Of a DNA stretch of 64,000 bases, positions 1 through 10,006 are shown in pieces. The notes beneath the pieces were generated by a model, which saw only the letters and a list, made by a program, of their open reading frames with translations, did no database searches and was not told where the DNA came from. The position numbers and the translations under genes were made by a program. Origin of the DNA: Oryzias latipes (lineage: Eukaryota; Chordata; Actinopteri; Beloniformes; Adrianichthyidae); the NCBI RefSeq assembly GCF_002234675.1, contig NC_019859.2, forward strand, positions 655,376 through 719,375, given 5' to 3'. Within the stretch, counting starts at the first letter, position 1; every line of letters begins with the position of its first letter.

Positions 1-480
1 TCAGGTTGAATAAATTTAACTCAATTACTTGTTATCAATGGAAGTAATTTAAGTTAGAAAAGTTATATATAAATGCGTCACAATGAAAATAGAAATAAGA
101 TCAGAAACTCATGCGTTTACTTTGTCTGTTCTTCTACTACAAGCAGAAACTCTTTCTTTTGCTGATGATGCAGCCGTGTTACTTTATTGATGGACGTATA
201 ATCTTCATACGCCGTCATTTAAATCTCAGACTCCGTCTGAAGTATAGCGCTCTCTTTTGTTCTCCACGCGTTTCCATGGTGACTCTGGAAATCTGCGATC
301 CATTAAGAATGTCTTTATGTACCTGCTGTGCACGTGCATTAACCCAGGGTTACCAAGTGGAGCGTAATTACACTAACTCATATCCGGTCTGTTGGAACCA
401 ACATACCCAGAGTAAGCAAGTTCAGCCAGAGTTCAGGGTTAAAGTCAGGGGAGTTTAAACGGGCCTTCTGGAATACCCCC
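1..480. mobile_element. Right-hand part of a TIR DNA transposon (copy A)
   Basis: Positions 82-480 are nearly the same as 55047-55440, the right end of the large nested element at 48.3-55.4 kb. Positions 20-80 match that element's left interior (48830-49095). The right terminus reads CTTCTGGAATACCCCCC and is the inverted match of GGGGGGTATTCCA at 48278. The left terminus lies before the window. No transposase frame is visible; the 115-residue open frame here also occurs at 55077 in the other copy and resembles no known protein. Superfamily uncertain, possibly PIF/Harbinger. Confidence 0.75.
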
Positions 481-491
481 CTGGGTTTTAC

Positions 492-814
492 CCAATGAGT
501 TATATCACTAGAGGAGACACGCCCGTTTTAGAAGCCTGGCCGACGGTGGCGGAGCGTGACGCCATCTTGGTGAGGTCGACGACGCCCACATGACAATGAT
601 TTCTATTGATTTTAGTGAAATGTGAAATGATACACCTTCCTCCTTCATGGACTCAGTTCTCTGATTTTGGCAGCTGAAACCCGCACAATGAACTGGTATT
701 ATGCAAAAAATGTGTTCACATGCACTGCAGTAGTAACTTGACCTCACCAAGATGGCGGCGCTCTCCTCCCGTGAGGAACCACGTGATGTCTCCTCTAGTG
801 ATAGAACTCATTGG
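492..814. mobile_element. Short TIR element (MITE), 6-bp target duplication TTTTAC
   Basis: The ends are inverted repeats: CCAATGAGTTATATCACTAG on the left, its complement with one mismatch on the right. The element is flanked by TTTTAC at 486-491 and 815-820, which looks like a 6-bp target-site duplication. It is non-coding. It is an internally shorter relative of the element at 864-1991: the left 125 bp and right 200 bp match and about 800 bp of interior is absent. It sits just past the right end of the transposon at 1-480. Confidence 0.85.
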
Positions 815-863
815 TTTTACCTGTTTCATCATAGCCATAACAGGAAGTCGCTCCCTGTCGAGA

Positions 864-1289
864 CCAATGAGTTATATCACTAGAGGAGACACGCCCGCTT
901 TAGAAGCCTGGCCAACGGTGGCGGACCGCGACGCCATCTTGGTGAGGTCGACGACGCCCACATGACAATGATTTCTATTGATTTTAGTGGTGTCTAAGTA
1001 GCTTTTATAAACTCTATATATTTTTAGATTTAAATATATTTATACATATATATAAATATATTATATTTTATGTATATAATATATATATATATACATCATT
1101 TTTTGTTGTTAAAGAAGAGAAACAGTCAGCCTTAAAAGCTCAAACTTGAATGAAAATGCATTGTTGCAGGACTTCTTACAAATAAAAAAATAGTAGAAAG
1201 AATTTTTAAAATTAATTTCTAAACATTTAAAAGTTTTAAACATCTTTGACATGTAATTTAAATTATTTAGAAAAACCCAACAATAAGTC

Positions 1290-1323
<34 letters not shown>

Positions 1324-1991
1324 CAATAGTAAGTCAATACAAACAATAAATAACAATACATAAATAATAAGTCAATAAATAAGAATACAAATAATTATAT
1401 TATTATTATTATTAGTAGTAGTATTAATAAAAATAATAATAATATTCAAAAGAAGTCCAAAAGTAATCAATTGATTTACCCTAAAAAAAAAACAGTCTGG
1501 CCTCTTATCTAAATCTGTTTCCACAAATGTTTTGAACAGCCAGACTGTATTTCTAGTTGGTACCTCAGTGATCCATCTGGGTTTGCTCTTTTGATAGCTA
1601 AGGCCCACTTTTTCCCTAAGTCTGAATCCATTGGAAACCTGCAAGAAAAGTTCAGTCACTGAGTCAGAAATGTATAAATCTGTATTACTATTACAGCATG
1701 TTGATAACAGCCCTGCAGCATCATGGATGTCTACATGTGTTCTATTAATGAAGCCCCTTCAACCTTAAAATAAAAAAAATTAAAATACTTACCTGTGAAA
1801 TGATATACCTTCCTCCTTCATGGACTCATTTATCTGATTTTGGCAGTTGAAACCCGCACAATGAACTGGTATTATGCTAAAAATGTGTTCACATGCATTC
1901 ACTGCAGCAGTGACTTGACCTCACCAAGATGGCGGTGCTCTCCTCCCATGAGGAATCACGTAAAGTCTCCACTAGTGATATAACTCATTGG
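864..1991. mobile_element. Longer relative of the same TIR family, 6-bp target duplication TCGAGA
   Basis: It begins with CCAATGAGTTATATCACTAG and ends with the inverted copy. TCGAGA occurs at 858-863 and 1992-1997. The two ends match 492-814; the interior 990-1790 is AT-rich, holds an (AAT)n run and has no convincing coding sequence. A 6-bp duplication rules out Tc1/mariner (TA), piggyBac (TTAA), PIF/Harbinger (3 bp) and standard hAT (8 bp). Dada-type elements, which make 6-7 bp duplications, are one candidate, but the family is not identified. Confidence 0.85.
1291..1322. repeat. (AAT)n microsatellite
   Basis: About ten perfect AAT/TAA units lie inside the AT-rich interior of the TIR element, followed to about 1440 by looser TAA/TTA runs. 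Confidence 0.9.
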
Positions 1992-2009
1992 TCGAGACGA
2001 AGTATTACA

Positions 2010-2161
2010 AAATAAAAGCTTGTTAGGAAACTCGTGGCTTGCCGTAGAAAGCGCCTCCGTTTGGAACGCGGCGTTGCTACGTCGGCGGTCCCGCTTTGTT
2101 TACCAGAACCAGCAGAACAGAGTTCCTATCGGACCGGTTCTGGTCCGGGTGCGACATGACG
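2010..2161 (+). other. Possible 5' exon (unrecognised), maybe start of the gas8-like gene
   Basis: A GC-richer stretch with several CpGs ends in ATGACG followed by a good splice donor (GTGAGG at 2162). It could be the first exon of a plus-strand transcript that continues at 3375 or 6519. The two codons cannot be matched to a family, and the expected lysine-rich DRC4 N-terminus is not seen here. Offered as a low-confidence exon only. Confidence 0.25.
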
Positions 2162-2229
2162 GTGAGGAAACGCTTTATACGCGGAAGCTAGCAACATGTT
2201 AGCTAACAACACGTTAGCATAACTTACCA

Positions 2230-2715
2230 ACAACAAACAATGAAGCCATTATAGACATAAATCTGGGTTTTCTCCGTCTTTCTTGGTTTACTGAAAACAT
2301 CTTCTGGTTCATCAGCTGTTTAATTCAGATCTTTAATAAATGTCACATGAAGAACTCTGCTTCAAATATTCCATCAAATACCTAAAACAGACTTTAACAT
2401 CGTTTTAAAGACAATTCCTAAATGTATAACTGTGTTCTTCAAAAGTTCATCATTACAGAGTCCGCCTTTATCACCAATTGATCCAACTAAAATAGAAATA
2501 GGACAAATGTGTTTTTCTTCATGGAACACAAACTGCTGTATTTAACGCTCAGTCTGTCAGAAGGATGAGGTTTTATTCTCTATGTAGTTCCTATAATTAT
2601 GTAGTTTACTAAGAATGGAATCTACCACAAAAATACTTTTAACCAATAAAGTGAAAGAAATCTGATTTCAACTAATCCATAAATTGTACCCATATCTGCA
2701 GAGGTTAAAGAAAGT
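2230..2715. other. No feature seen
   Basis: AT-rich non-coding sequence. No long frame, recognisable repeat or RNA gene was found. Confidence 0.5.
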
Positions 2716-2717
2716 AT

Positions 2718-2900
2718 TGATGGATCTGCTCTGTTTGTCCAGATCAGCCTGAAGATGCTGAACATTTATTTATGTCGTGTCTGTTTTCCACTAAACTCTG
2801 CTCTAAAGTTTCTCCTTTCATTTCCTCCACACAGCCTTCCACCTTTAGAACATGTTGTGTTTGGCCACACCCACTGTCCATCCCATAAACAGAACAATTC
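2718..2900 (+). mobile_element. Decayed LINE scrap (L1/Tx1-like zinc-knuckle region)
   Basis: One frame reads CSVCPDQPEDAEHLFMSCLF. The spacing CxxC...H...C is that of the zinc knuckle found after the reverse transcriptase of L1-type LINEs. The frame stops soon after, and no reverse-transcriptase core lies upstream, so this is a short fossil. Confidence 0.4.
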
Positions 2901-3039
2901 TACAGCATTAACCTTTTATTGTTTTTATGCATAAGGCACATTCATAAATAATACTCCTCATTTTCTCTCTTTATCAATGAGGTCAAACAAAACATGAACA
3001 CAATAAGAAAGATATTAAAACATTTGATCTGTGCGTCAC

Positions 3040-3075
3040 AATCAGAGATACTTTATTGATCCCACAGGTGGGAAA
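3040..3075 (-). mobile_element. LINE 3'-tail-like fragment
   Basis: On the minus strand the sequence reads ACCTGTGGGATCAATAAAGT, a motif common at the 3' ends of teleost LINEs. A related tail lies at 55489-55525. Only the tail is present. Confidence 0.3.
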
Positions 3076-3225
3076 TTTGTTTGTCACCATAGCAACTGAC
3101 AGCAGAGGGGAAAAAGACCAAGAATAATATAAAAACAAAGAAAATGTTGCATAAATGCAAACAAGGTAGTATAATTTAAAAAGCTACAGAACAGTCAATG
3201 TCTTTGTGTAAAATGTAATAATGAA

Positions 3226-3241
3226 CCCCCCCCCCCCCCCC
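3226..3241. repeat. Poly-C tract
   Basis: Sixteen consecutive C. Similar tracts occur at 4071-4090 and around 47980-48002. Their exact lengths are unreliable in any assembly. Confidence 0.9.
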
Positions 3242-3374
3242 GGTTTGTTCCCTCCTTGTTGCTGTTTTACATTGTTGTGTATTAAATTATCAATAAAGTT
3301 TGGAAGAAAAGAATTAACCATCAACACGTTAGCCTAGCATCCCGTCTGTGTAATTGTTGTTTCTGCCTCATCAG

Positions 3375-3431
3375 CTAAATCCAGCGAGGAAAAGCGGCGG
3401 GCTGTCTGCGGCCAACAGGACCGAACGGCAG
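3375..3431 (+). other. Possible 57-bp exon (unrecognised)
   Basis: A pyrimidine-rich acceptor (ending TCATCAG) and a donor (GTACCTG) bracket 19 in-phase codons. It would follow the putative exon at 2010-2161 in frame. The peptide matches nothing I know. It could be 5' UTR of the gas8-like gene or chance. Confidence 0.2.
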
Positions 3432-3659
3432 GTACCTGACGGTAACCGTCCCGCCCCGATCCCACCTGGAGCACAGCTGTGCTCTGATAGGACAGGAGTG
3501 TCCTCCTTCATCCGTGGCCCTCCTCTCTCTTCCTGTGGAGGCGGAGTCTGCAGCCTTTAACCCTAAAGGGGTTTCCCGCCCCGGTCCTCAGGGCTCAAAC
3601 ACTCCTGCCTTGGATGAGCGTCCTGTCAGGCTTCTGCAGAGCCGGAGGGTCAGGTGTGT

Positions 3660-4410
3660 ACGGTGGCTGACAGGGCTCACACTGCATACAGAAGAAGCAA
3701 CACAACAACATAACCGGAAGCACAACGGCATCACCACGGCAACAGGATAAACCGCAACACAACGGAGAGGAGGACTTTTCTCTTCCTACCGGCGGAAAAA
3801 CAACAATTCAGTTTCAAACTATGCGGTGCTCCTGAGAGCTACGTGATATTTGGACAACATTAAGGAGTTTTCTTACTGGATAACATAATTTCTTACAAAT
3901 ATACGTTTTTCAAAATTTTTAAATTTACCACAGTGACTAAAAACACCAAAGTTTTCCGTTTATCAGAGTCTAGCTAGAAGATGAAAAATGTGGAGCCTTT
4001 ATTAGTCTCATGACTAAGTCATGAATCTGTCACCTGAACACCAATGTGGAAGTAAACAGTGATCCATACGCCCCCCCCCCCCCCCCCCCCGATGAAACGT
4101 CCCGTTTCAGCATAAAACAATAAAGAAGAAAATAGTCTGTTAAATCAGCATTAGAACGCTGACAATGACAGAAAGAGCTGCTCAGACGGAGACATCAGGG
4201 CCTCCTTTATAAAGGTACGCACAAAAGAAGGCGGACGCCACTCTCTACGCAATCATTGAGATTTATAAAATTTACGGTTTAAAATCTAATAATTTGACTT
4301 TTCTTTTCTAAAACTCCGTCGTATCCAATAGTTTTTTTACCGCTGGTTGGAAAGAAATGTTGTCGTGCGTTGTTTCTTCTGTATGTAGTGTGAGCCCCGT
4401 CAGCCACCGT
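3660..4410. mobile_element. TIR DNA transposon, non-autonomous
   Basis: The left end reads ACGGTGGCTGACAGGGCTCA. The right end carries the inverted counterpart, AGCCCCGTCAGCCACCGT. The terminal repeats stay similar for about 45 bp, through the motif CATACAGAAGAAGCAACAC. TA adjoins both ends, so a TA duplication is possible but cannot be told from part of the inverted repeat. The 750-bp interior has a C20 run and no transposase. Confidence 0.7.
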
Positions 4411-4564
4411 AGGTGGCCATAAGGAGACCCCCCCCCCCCTCCTTCGAGGACCCGGCAGGAAGACGTTGCCATTTGGGTGGATTTGTCACCGAGCTCCTCC
4501 CAGCTGGAGCCACGCCCCCTTTGTGTTTCTGCTGTTTTACTTTAAGACAAATAGAAACATGTGA

Positions 4565-6509
4565 CTGCTCCTCCAGCTGATGGGGGCCCGTACCGCTCCT
4601 CCAGCTGATGGGGGCCCGTACCGTTCCTTCAGCTGATGGGGGCCCGTACCGTTCCTCCAGCTGATGGGGGCCCGTACTGCTCCTCCAGCTGATGGGGGCC
4701 AGTACTGCTCCTCCAGCTGATGGGGGGCCCGTACCGCTCCTTCAGCTGATGGGGGCCCGTACCGCTCCTTCAGCTGATGGGGGCCCGTACCGCTCCTCCA
4801 GCTGATGGGGGCCCGTACCGCTCCTTCAGCTGATGGGGGCCCGTACCGTTCCTCCAACTGATGGCGGCCCGTACCGCTCCTCCAGCTAATGGGGGCCCGT
4901 ACCGCTCCTCCAGCTGATGGGGGCCCGTACCGCTCCTCCAGCTGATGGGGGGCCGTACCGCTCCTCCAGCTGATGGGGGCCCGTACCGCTCCTCCAGCTG
5001 ATGGGGGCCCGTACCGCTCCTCCATCTGATGGGGGCCAGTACTGCTCCTCCAGCTGATGGGGGCCCGTACCGCTCCTTCAGCTGATGGGGGCCAGTACTG
5101 CTCCTCCAGCTGATGGGGGCCCGTACTGCTCCTTCAGCTGATGGGGGCCAGTACTGCTCCTCCAGCTGATGGGGGCCCGTACCGCTCCTTCAGCTGATGG
5201 GGGCCAGTACTGCTCCTCCAGCTGATGGGGGCCCGTACTGCTCCTCCAGCTGATGGGGGCCCGTACCGCTCCTCCAGCTGATGGGGGCCCGTACCGCTCC
5301 TCTAGCTGATGGGGGCCCGTACCGCTCCTCCAGCTGATGGGGGCCCGTACCGCTCCTCTAGCTGATGGGGGCCCGTACCGCTCCTCCAGCTGATGGGGGG
5401 CCGTACCGCTCCTTCAGCTGATGGGGGGCCGTACCGCTCCTTCAGCTGATGGGGGACAGTACTGCTCCTCCAGCTGATGGGGGCCCGTACCGCTCCTTCA
5501 GCTGATGGGGGCCAGTACCGCTCCTCCAGCTGATGGGGGCCCGTACTGCTCCTCCAGCTGATGGGGGCCCGTACTGCTCCTTCAGCTGATGGGGGCCAGT
5601 ACTGCTCCTCCAGCTGATGGGGGCCCGTACTGCTCCTCCAGCTGATGGGGGCCCGTACCGTTCCTTCAGCTGATGGGGGCCCGTACCGCTCCTCCAGCTG
5701 ATGGGGGCCCGTACCGTTCCTTCAGCTGATGGGGGCCCGTACCGCTCCTCCAGCTGATGGGGGCCCGTACCGTTCCTTCAGCTGATGGGGGCCCGTACTG
5801 CTCCTCCAGCTGATGGGGGCCCGTACCGCTCCTTCAGCTGATGGGGGCCAGTACTGCTCCTTCAGCTGATGGGGGCCCGTACTACTCCTCCAGTTGATGG
5901 GGGCCCGTACCGCTCCACCAGCTGATGGGGGCCCGTACTGCTCCTCCAGCTGATGGGGGCCCGTACTGCTCCTTCAGCTGATGGGGGCCCGTACTGCTCC
6001 TCCAGCTGATGGGGGCCCGTACCGCTCCTCCAGCTGATGGGGGCCAGTACTGCTCCTTCAGCTGATGGGGGCCCGTACCGCTCCTCCAGCTGATGGGGGC
6101 CCGTACCGCTCCTTCAGCTGATGGGGGCCCGTACTGCTCCTCCAGCTGATGGGGGCCAGTACTGCTCCTCCAGCTGATGGGGGCCAGTACTGCTCCTTCA
6201 GCTGATGGGGGCCCGTACTGCTCCTCCAGCTGATGGGGGCCCGTACCGCTCCTCCAGCTGATGGGGGCCAGTACTGCTCCTTCAGCTGATGGGGGCCCGT
6301 ACCGCTCCTCCAGCTGATGGGGGCCCGTACCGCTCCTTCAGCTGATGGGGGCCCGTACTGCTCCTCCAGCTGATGGGGGCCAGTACTGCTCCTTCAGCTG
6401 ATGGGGGCCAGTACTGCTCCTTCAGCTGATGGGGGCCCGTACTGCTCCTCCAGCTGATGGGGGCCAGTACTGCTCCTCCAGCTGATGGGGGCCCGTACCG
6501 CTCCTCCAG
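4565..6509. repeat. 28-bp minisatellite, about 70 units
   Basis: The unit is CGCTCCTCCAGCTG followed by ATGGGGGCCCGTAC, repeated head to tail for 1.95 kb. Variants are T for C in CTCC(C/T)T, and CAGTACTG for CCGTACCG. It ends about 10 bp before the splice acceptor of the first recognised gas8-like exon. Open frames through it on the minus strand are repeat artefacts. Confidence 0.97.
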
Positions 6510-6518
6510 CTCCTGCAG

Positions 6519-7909
6519 GAGCTGGTTTGTCTGAAGGCAGATCTGGAGCGGGAGCGCGAGGAGAAGAAGCTCCTCCAGCTGCAGAGGGACCACATGCTGG
6601 GCTGGAGGGGAACCGTGGAGGAGAAGCTGGAGGAAGCTGAAGCTAAGCTGAGAAACATCTGCAAGGAGAAGCAGGAGGCGGAGGAGCGCCACCAAGTGGA
6701 GATCTCTGTGAGCCTCACCCAGACCCACGACCCCCACCCCACCTCAGACACAGACCCCTCACCTTAGCTCCTCCTCCTCTGTGTGAGGTGCAGGTCTACA
6801 AGCAGAAGCTGAAGCAGATCCTGTCACATCAGCAGAACACCTCCCCCCACAACCCGCTCCAGAACCAGAACCTGCAGAGCAGAGGCGTGGAGAAGCGGCT
6901 CCAGGAGGCGCTGACGTTGGTGAGCCGTCTTCAGTCAGGTTGGTGTCTTCAGAGGAGCAAACTAAAGGCGTGCTCCTCCCCAGAATCACCAGGTGGAGCT
7001 GATGGAGAGGAGCAATGACTACAACCGCAGGCTGCGAGGTAACGGCTGCACCTGCCGTGGGGGCGGAGTCATGCCAGAGGCCACGCCCCTTCAGCCCCTC
7101 TTCCTCCTCCCCCTGCAGACGTGGAGGTCAGGTTTGATCTGAAGATGAAGTCGCTGATGGAGGAGCAGGACAGGAGGCGGGCGGCGGCCCTGCGACGGCA
7201 GAAGAAGGAGGCGTGGAGCCACATGGCGTCTCTGATGGAGGAGCACAGCAGAGCGCTGCGAGGAGAAGAGGAGCTCCGCTCTGCTGCTCAGGAGGAGCTA
7301 CAGGAGGCGCAGCAGCTGATCAAGGAGCTTTCTGCCGCGCAGGAGAAGAACCAGGGGGTGCAGGAGGCGCAGCAGGAGCTGCAGAGGCGTCTGCAGGAGG
7401 AAGTGGCGGTGAGTTCTGTCTGCGCGCTGAACATCAAACACAGTCTGGATGTTGTTGACGGGGTTTTCCCTCAGGATCTCCATTCTATGCTGAAGGAGGC
7501 GCAGGAGGAGCTCAGGGATCTGAAGGAGGAGAACAAACTTCTGCTGCAGGGCTTCTGCAAGGTAAGCCCCGCCCCCACCCCCCCACTCGCTCCCTGTGAC
7601 GGCGAGCTGACGGTACAAACGTTCCTGCAGGTCCAGCAGGAGCGCGACCAGCTCCTCAGGAGGCAGGAGCAGAGCATGGCAGACCTGCAGAGGAGGAGCA
7701 CGCTGAAGAAGGAGCTGCTGGACAGGAAGCTGCTGGCTCTGAGCCGATTCCTGGAGAGGAAGGAGGCGCAGCTCCTGGTGGCGCCGTCGCCTCCTGCTGA
7801 CGACCTGCCAGTGAGCGGCGCCGAAGTCGGACTGAACGACTCTAGTTCTGGTGAAGAGCTGGAGGCTCCTTCCTGTAGCTCGCCACGGGCTGAAGGTGGA
7901 GCGCCGTGA
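6519..7909 (+). CDS. gas8: Dynein regulatory complex subunit 4 (GAS8)-like protein, 3' six exons
   Basis: Exons: 6519-6707, 6794-6919, 6984-7038, 7119-7408, 7475-7561, 7631-7909. They join in phase to 341 residues plus stop. The protein is coiled coil throughout. Landmarks match DRC4: EAEERHQVEI followed by VYKQKLKQ near residues 50-70, KVQQERDQLLRR, and a segment ending LDRKLLALSRFLERKEAQL. DRC4 is a microtubule-binding subunit of the nexin-dynein regulatory complex that links axonemal doublets in motile cilia. Oddities: the basic N-terminus is not found upstream (minisatellite there), the middle is shorter than human GAS8 (478 aa), and the protein stops about 100 residues early with a Ser/Pro/Glu-rich tail. 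The 66- and 69-bp introns at 7409-7474 and 7562-7630 are stop-free multiples of three. Family assignment is firm; orthologue versus diverged paralogue is open. Confidence 0.75.
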
Positions 7910-8241
7910 TGGTCTCTGCGGTCCTAAGCTGAGAACGTCTGATCTTCAGAACCGGACTCTGCTGGACCCATCAGTGCGGTCCTGATCCCTGACGGACAGA
8001 GTCTCCTGGATCTCCTGCCAAGAGTGAGGGACCAACTGAGCATGTGCAGAGAATGGCTGTAGTGGAGCGTCCCACACATTTAACGGAGACCAACGCACTT
8101 CTCCGTGTGACCAGCAGGCGGCACTGCAGCCTTTCCTGAAGGAAGACGTTCACTTTGAGGAACCGAAGGCCTCACAGGTTAGCATGCAACACCAGCTCCA
8201 GCTACAACTAATGACTCGTCTGTTTTGTCATGAACTGAAAG

Positions 8242-8262
8242 AATAAATCATTTTTTAATAAA
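8242..8262 (+). promoter_or_regulatory. Poly(A) signals of the gas8-like gene
   Basis: Two AATAAA hexamers (8242-8247 and 8257-8262) lie about 340 bp after the stop codon. The opposing kif16b signal is only about 100 bp further on, so the two 3' ends face each other closely. Confidence 0.7.
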
Positions 8263-8358
8263 CCCCTGTGACGTCTGGGTCGTGGTTCTGTGCTAAGCCC
8301 CGCCCTCACCTGCTGATAGACCATCTTGAAAGAACTGAGCCGCTGAATGAACGTCACT

Positions 8359-8364
8359 TTTATT
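8359..8364 (-). promoter_or_regulatory. Poly(A) signal of the kif16b PX isoform
   Basis: AATAAA on the minus strand, about 100 bp past the stop codon at 8463-8465. Confidence 0.75.
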
Positions 8365-8462
8365 GAACATGTCATCACTTCCAGCTTTTAAATACACAAA
8401 GGGGGCGGGGCTTCCCCACAGTCGGCGCTGAACGGGACGGTGCGGGTCGTTGGATGAAGACC

Positions 8463-9777
8463 TCAGCCGGTTCCGTGGCTGCTGGACTCGAACACCCCCT
8501 TCTTGAAGAACAGCGAGAACTCGCACACGCTGCGTTTGGAAAGTCGGTAAACGCCGTCGTCATCGGCTCGGAGGGGGGAGGTTCCCGACGCCAGCATGAC
8601 CCGGAAGAGTCTCCGCAGGTACCGCTGTGGAGGAGGAGGAGGAGGAGTCACACCATCAGGCGCTCTGGGTCTGAGCTGGACTACAGTTACAACCCTCCAG
8701 AACCAGAACATGAGCAGATCCATGCGGGACGTGGAGCACGCCTGGAGGGACGTTCAGCGTCTTCTGGAGGAAACGCCCCACATGAGACCGTCGTCACCAT
8801 GACGACGTCCTGTTCTGGATGTTCTGGTTCAGATGGTCAGAGCTACAGCACTTTGGGCCGAAGCAGAATCAGGGAGATTCAGATTGGAGGAGGAGTCAGG
8901 TGAGTTCAGGATGACCTCCACCAATCAGAATCTCCGTCCATCAGCCGCTCCTGACCGAGGCGTCCGTCTTCCCTCCTCTGGAGGATCGGGGCAGGAGCAG
9001 CGTGACGGAGCGAGACGTGGATGGATCAGCTGATGGAGCAGGAGGTCACACGGATCCTCACCTCCAGGAGGCCCCGCCGCTCCGCCACCAGTCGCTCGTC
9101 CCGGTTTCCAAACAGCATCTTTGGCGGGAACTCCAGAGTCAGCAGCTGGAGGAGAGAACATGGTGAGGATGGGAGGAAGCAGCAGGGAACCATCAGCAGC
9201 AGCCGGGCTGGAGAACGTCTGGAGAACGTCTCCCACCTCTGGGTGCTTCAGCCTCAGCGCCTTGTGCATCTCTCTGAAGCGGCTGTAGCGCCTGAAGACC
9301 GTCCACGTCTCGTCCATCACCGTCATCTGGGGGGGGGGCAGAGACCAAGGCGGGTAACCATGACAACGGCAGAGCTGTGCACAGCAACACCAACAACCGG
9401 AGGGAAGTCCTGCTCCAGAACAGCGAATGTCTGGCCCGATCAGAACCCAAACGGTTCTCCCCAGCTCTCATTTCTGAGAAGCTGGTTTTGGACCCGTCCT
9501 GATCCAGAACCTCTCTGAAGCCAGCGTGACCATCAGCAGAGTTTAGAGAGCTCCAGAGGTTCTGCCGTTAGTTCTGAGCGTTTCCAACCAGCAGAACTTT
9601 GTTCTGGCGTCTCCTCAGCGCTCCTGACGGCAGAACCTCCGCAGACGGAACACAGCTCACCTTGACCTCGAACTCGAAGTGCTCGTCCTTCCCCTGGCCG
9701 CGCAGAACGTAGCGAGGAATGACCACCTTGATGGGCTCCTGCACGCCGTGGCACCTGACGGGACGGGACGCCACGCA
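8463..9777 (-). CDS. kif16b: Kinesin family member 16B: C-terminal PX-domain exons
   Basis: Exons in transcript order: 9777-9661, 9326-9237, 9145-9062, 8624-8463. All are phase 0 and together encode 150 residues. They form a phox-homology domain: IPRYVLRGQGKDEHFEFEVK, then ETWTVFRRYSRFREMHKALR with the RRYSRF phosphoinositide-binding motif, then LEFPPKMLFGNRDERLVAER and a helix reading RYLRRLFRVML. The C-terminus is CEFSLFFKKGVFESSSHGTG, as in KIF16B. In KIF16B (also SNX23) the PX domain binds PI3P and ties early endosomes to the motor. The first exon is in phase with the stalk exon 26573-26620, 16.8 kb away across the 15-bp array. Start of exon 9777 was chosen because it keeps frame and extends the family match (VASRP). 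Confidence 0.93.
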
Positions 9778-9898
9778 CTGCCGCCGCGGTCGGAGGGGGA
9801 GGGGGGAGAGGCGGGGCGAAAATAATTATTCAACCTTCGATGACTTTAAATGTGTTTGGAGGAAGAAGAGACAGGAGGAATACAGCAGGAGCTCAAAC

Positions 9899-9904
9899 TT
9901 TATT
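9899..9904 (-). promoter_or_regulatory. Poly(A) signal after the 10.0-12.1 kb exon
   Basis: AATAAA on the minus strand, about 105 bp beyond the stop codon at 10007-10009 and upstream of the PX exons in transcript order. This supports the long exon being a terminal exon in its own right. Confidence 0.65.
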
Positions 9905-10006
9905 GTTCCTCACAAACGATTACAAACTGGGTAAAAACGTTTCAGCTGCTTGAAACATCTAAAAACATCATGAAAGCGAGGGGGCGGGGCTTAAAGCATC
10001 AGTCCT

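Noticed and set aside
3514-3750. Coding exon with frame AFNPKGVSRPGPQGS
   Set aside because: An acceptor and donor could bracket it, but the phase does not fit the preceding candidate exon and the peptide matches nothing known; the right end runs into a TIR element.
4537-5025. Minus-strand repeat protein with ERYGPPSAGG units
   Set aside because: It is the 28-bp minisatellite, which cycles through all three frames; no start, splice or family support.
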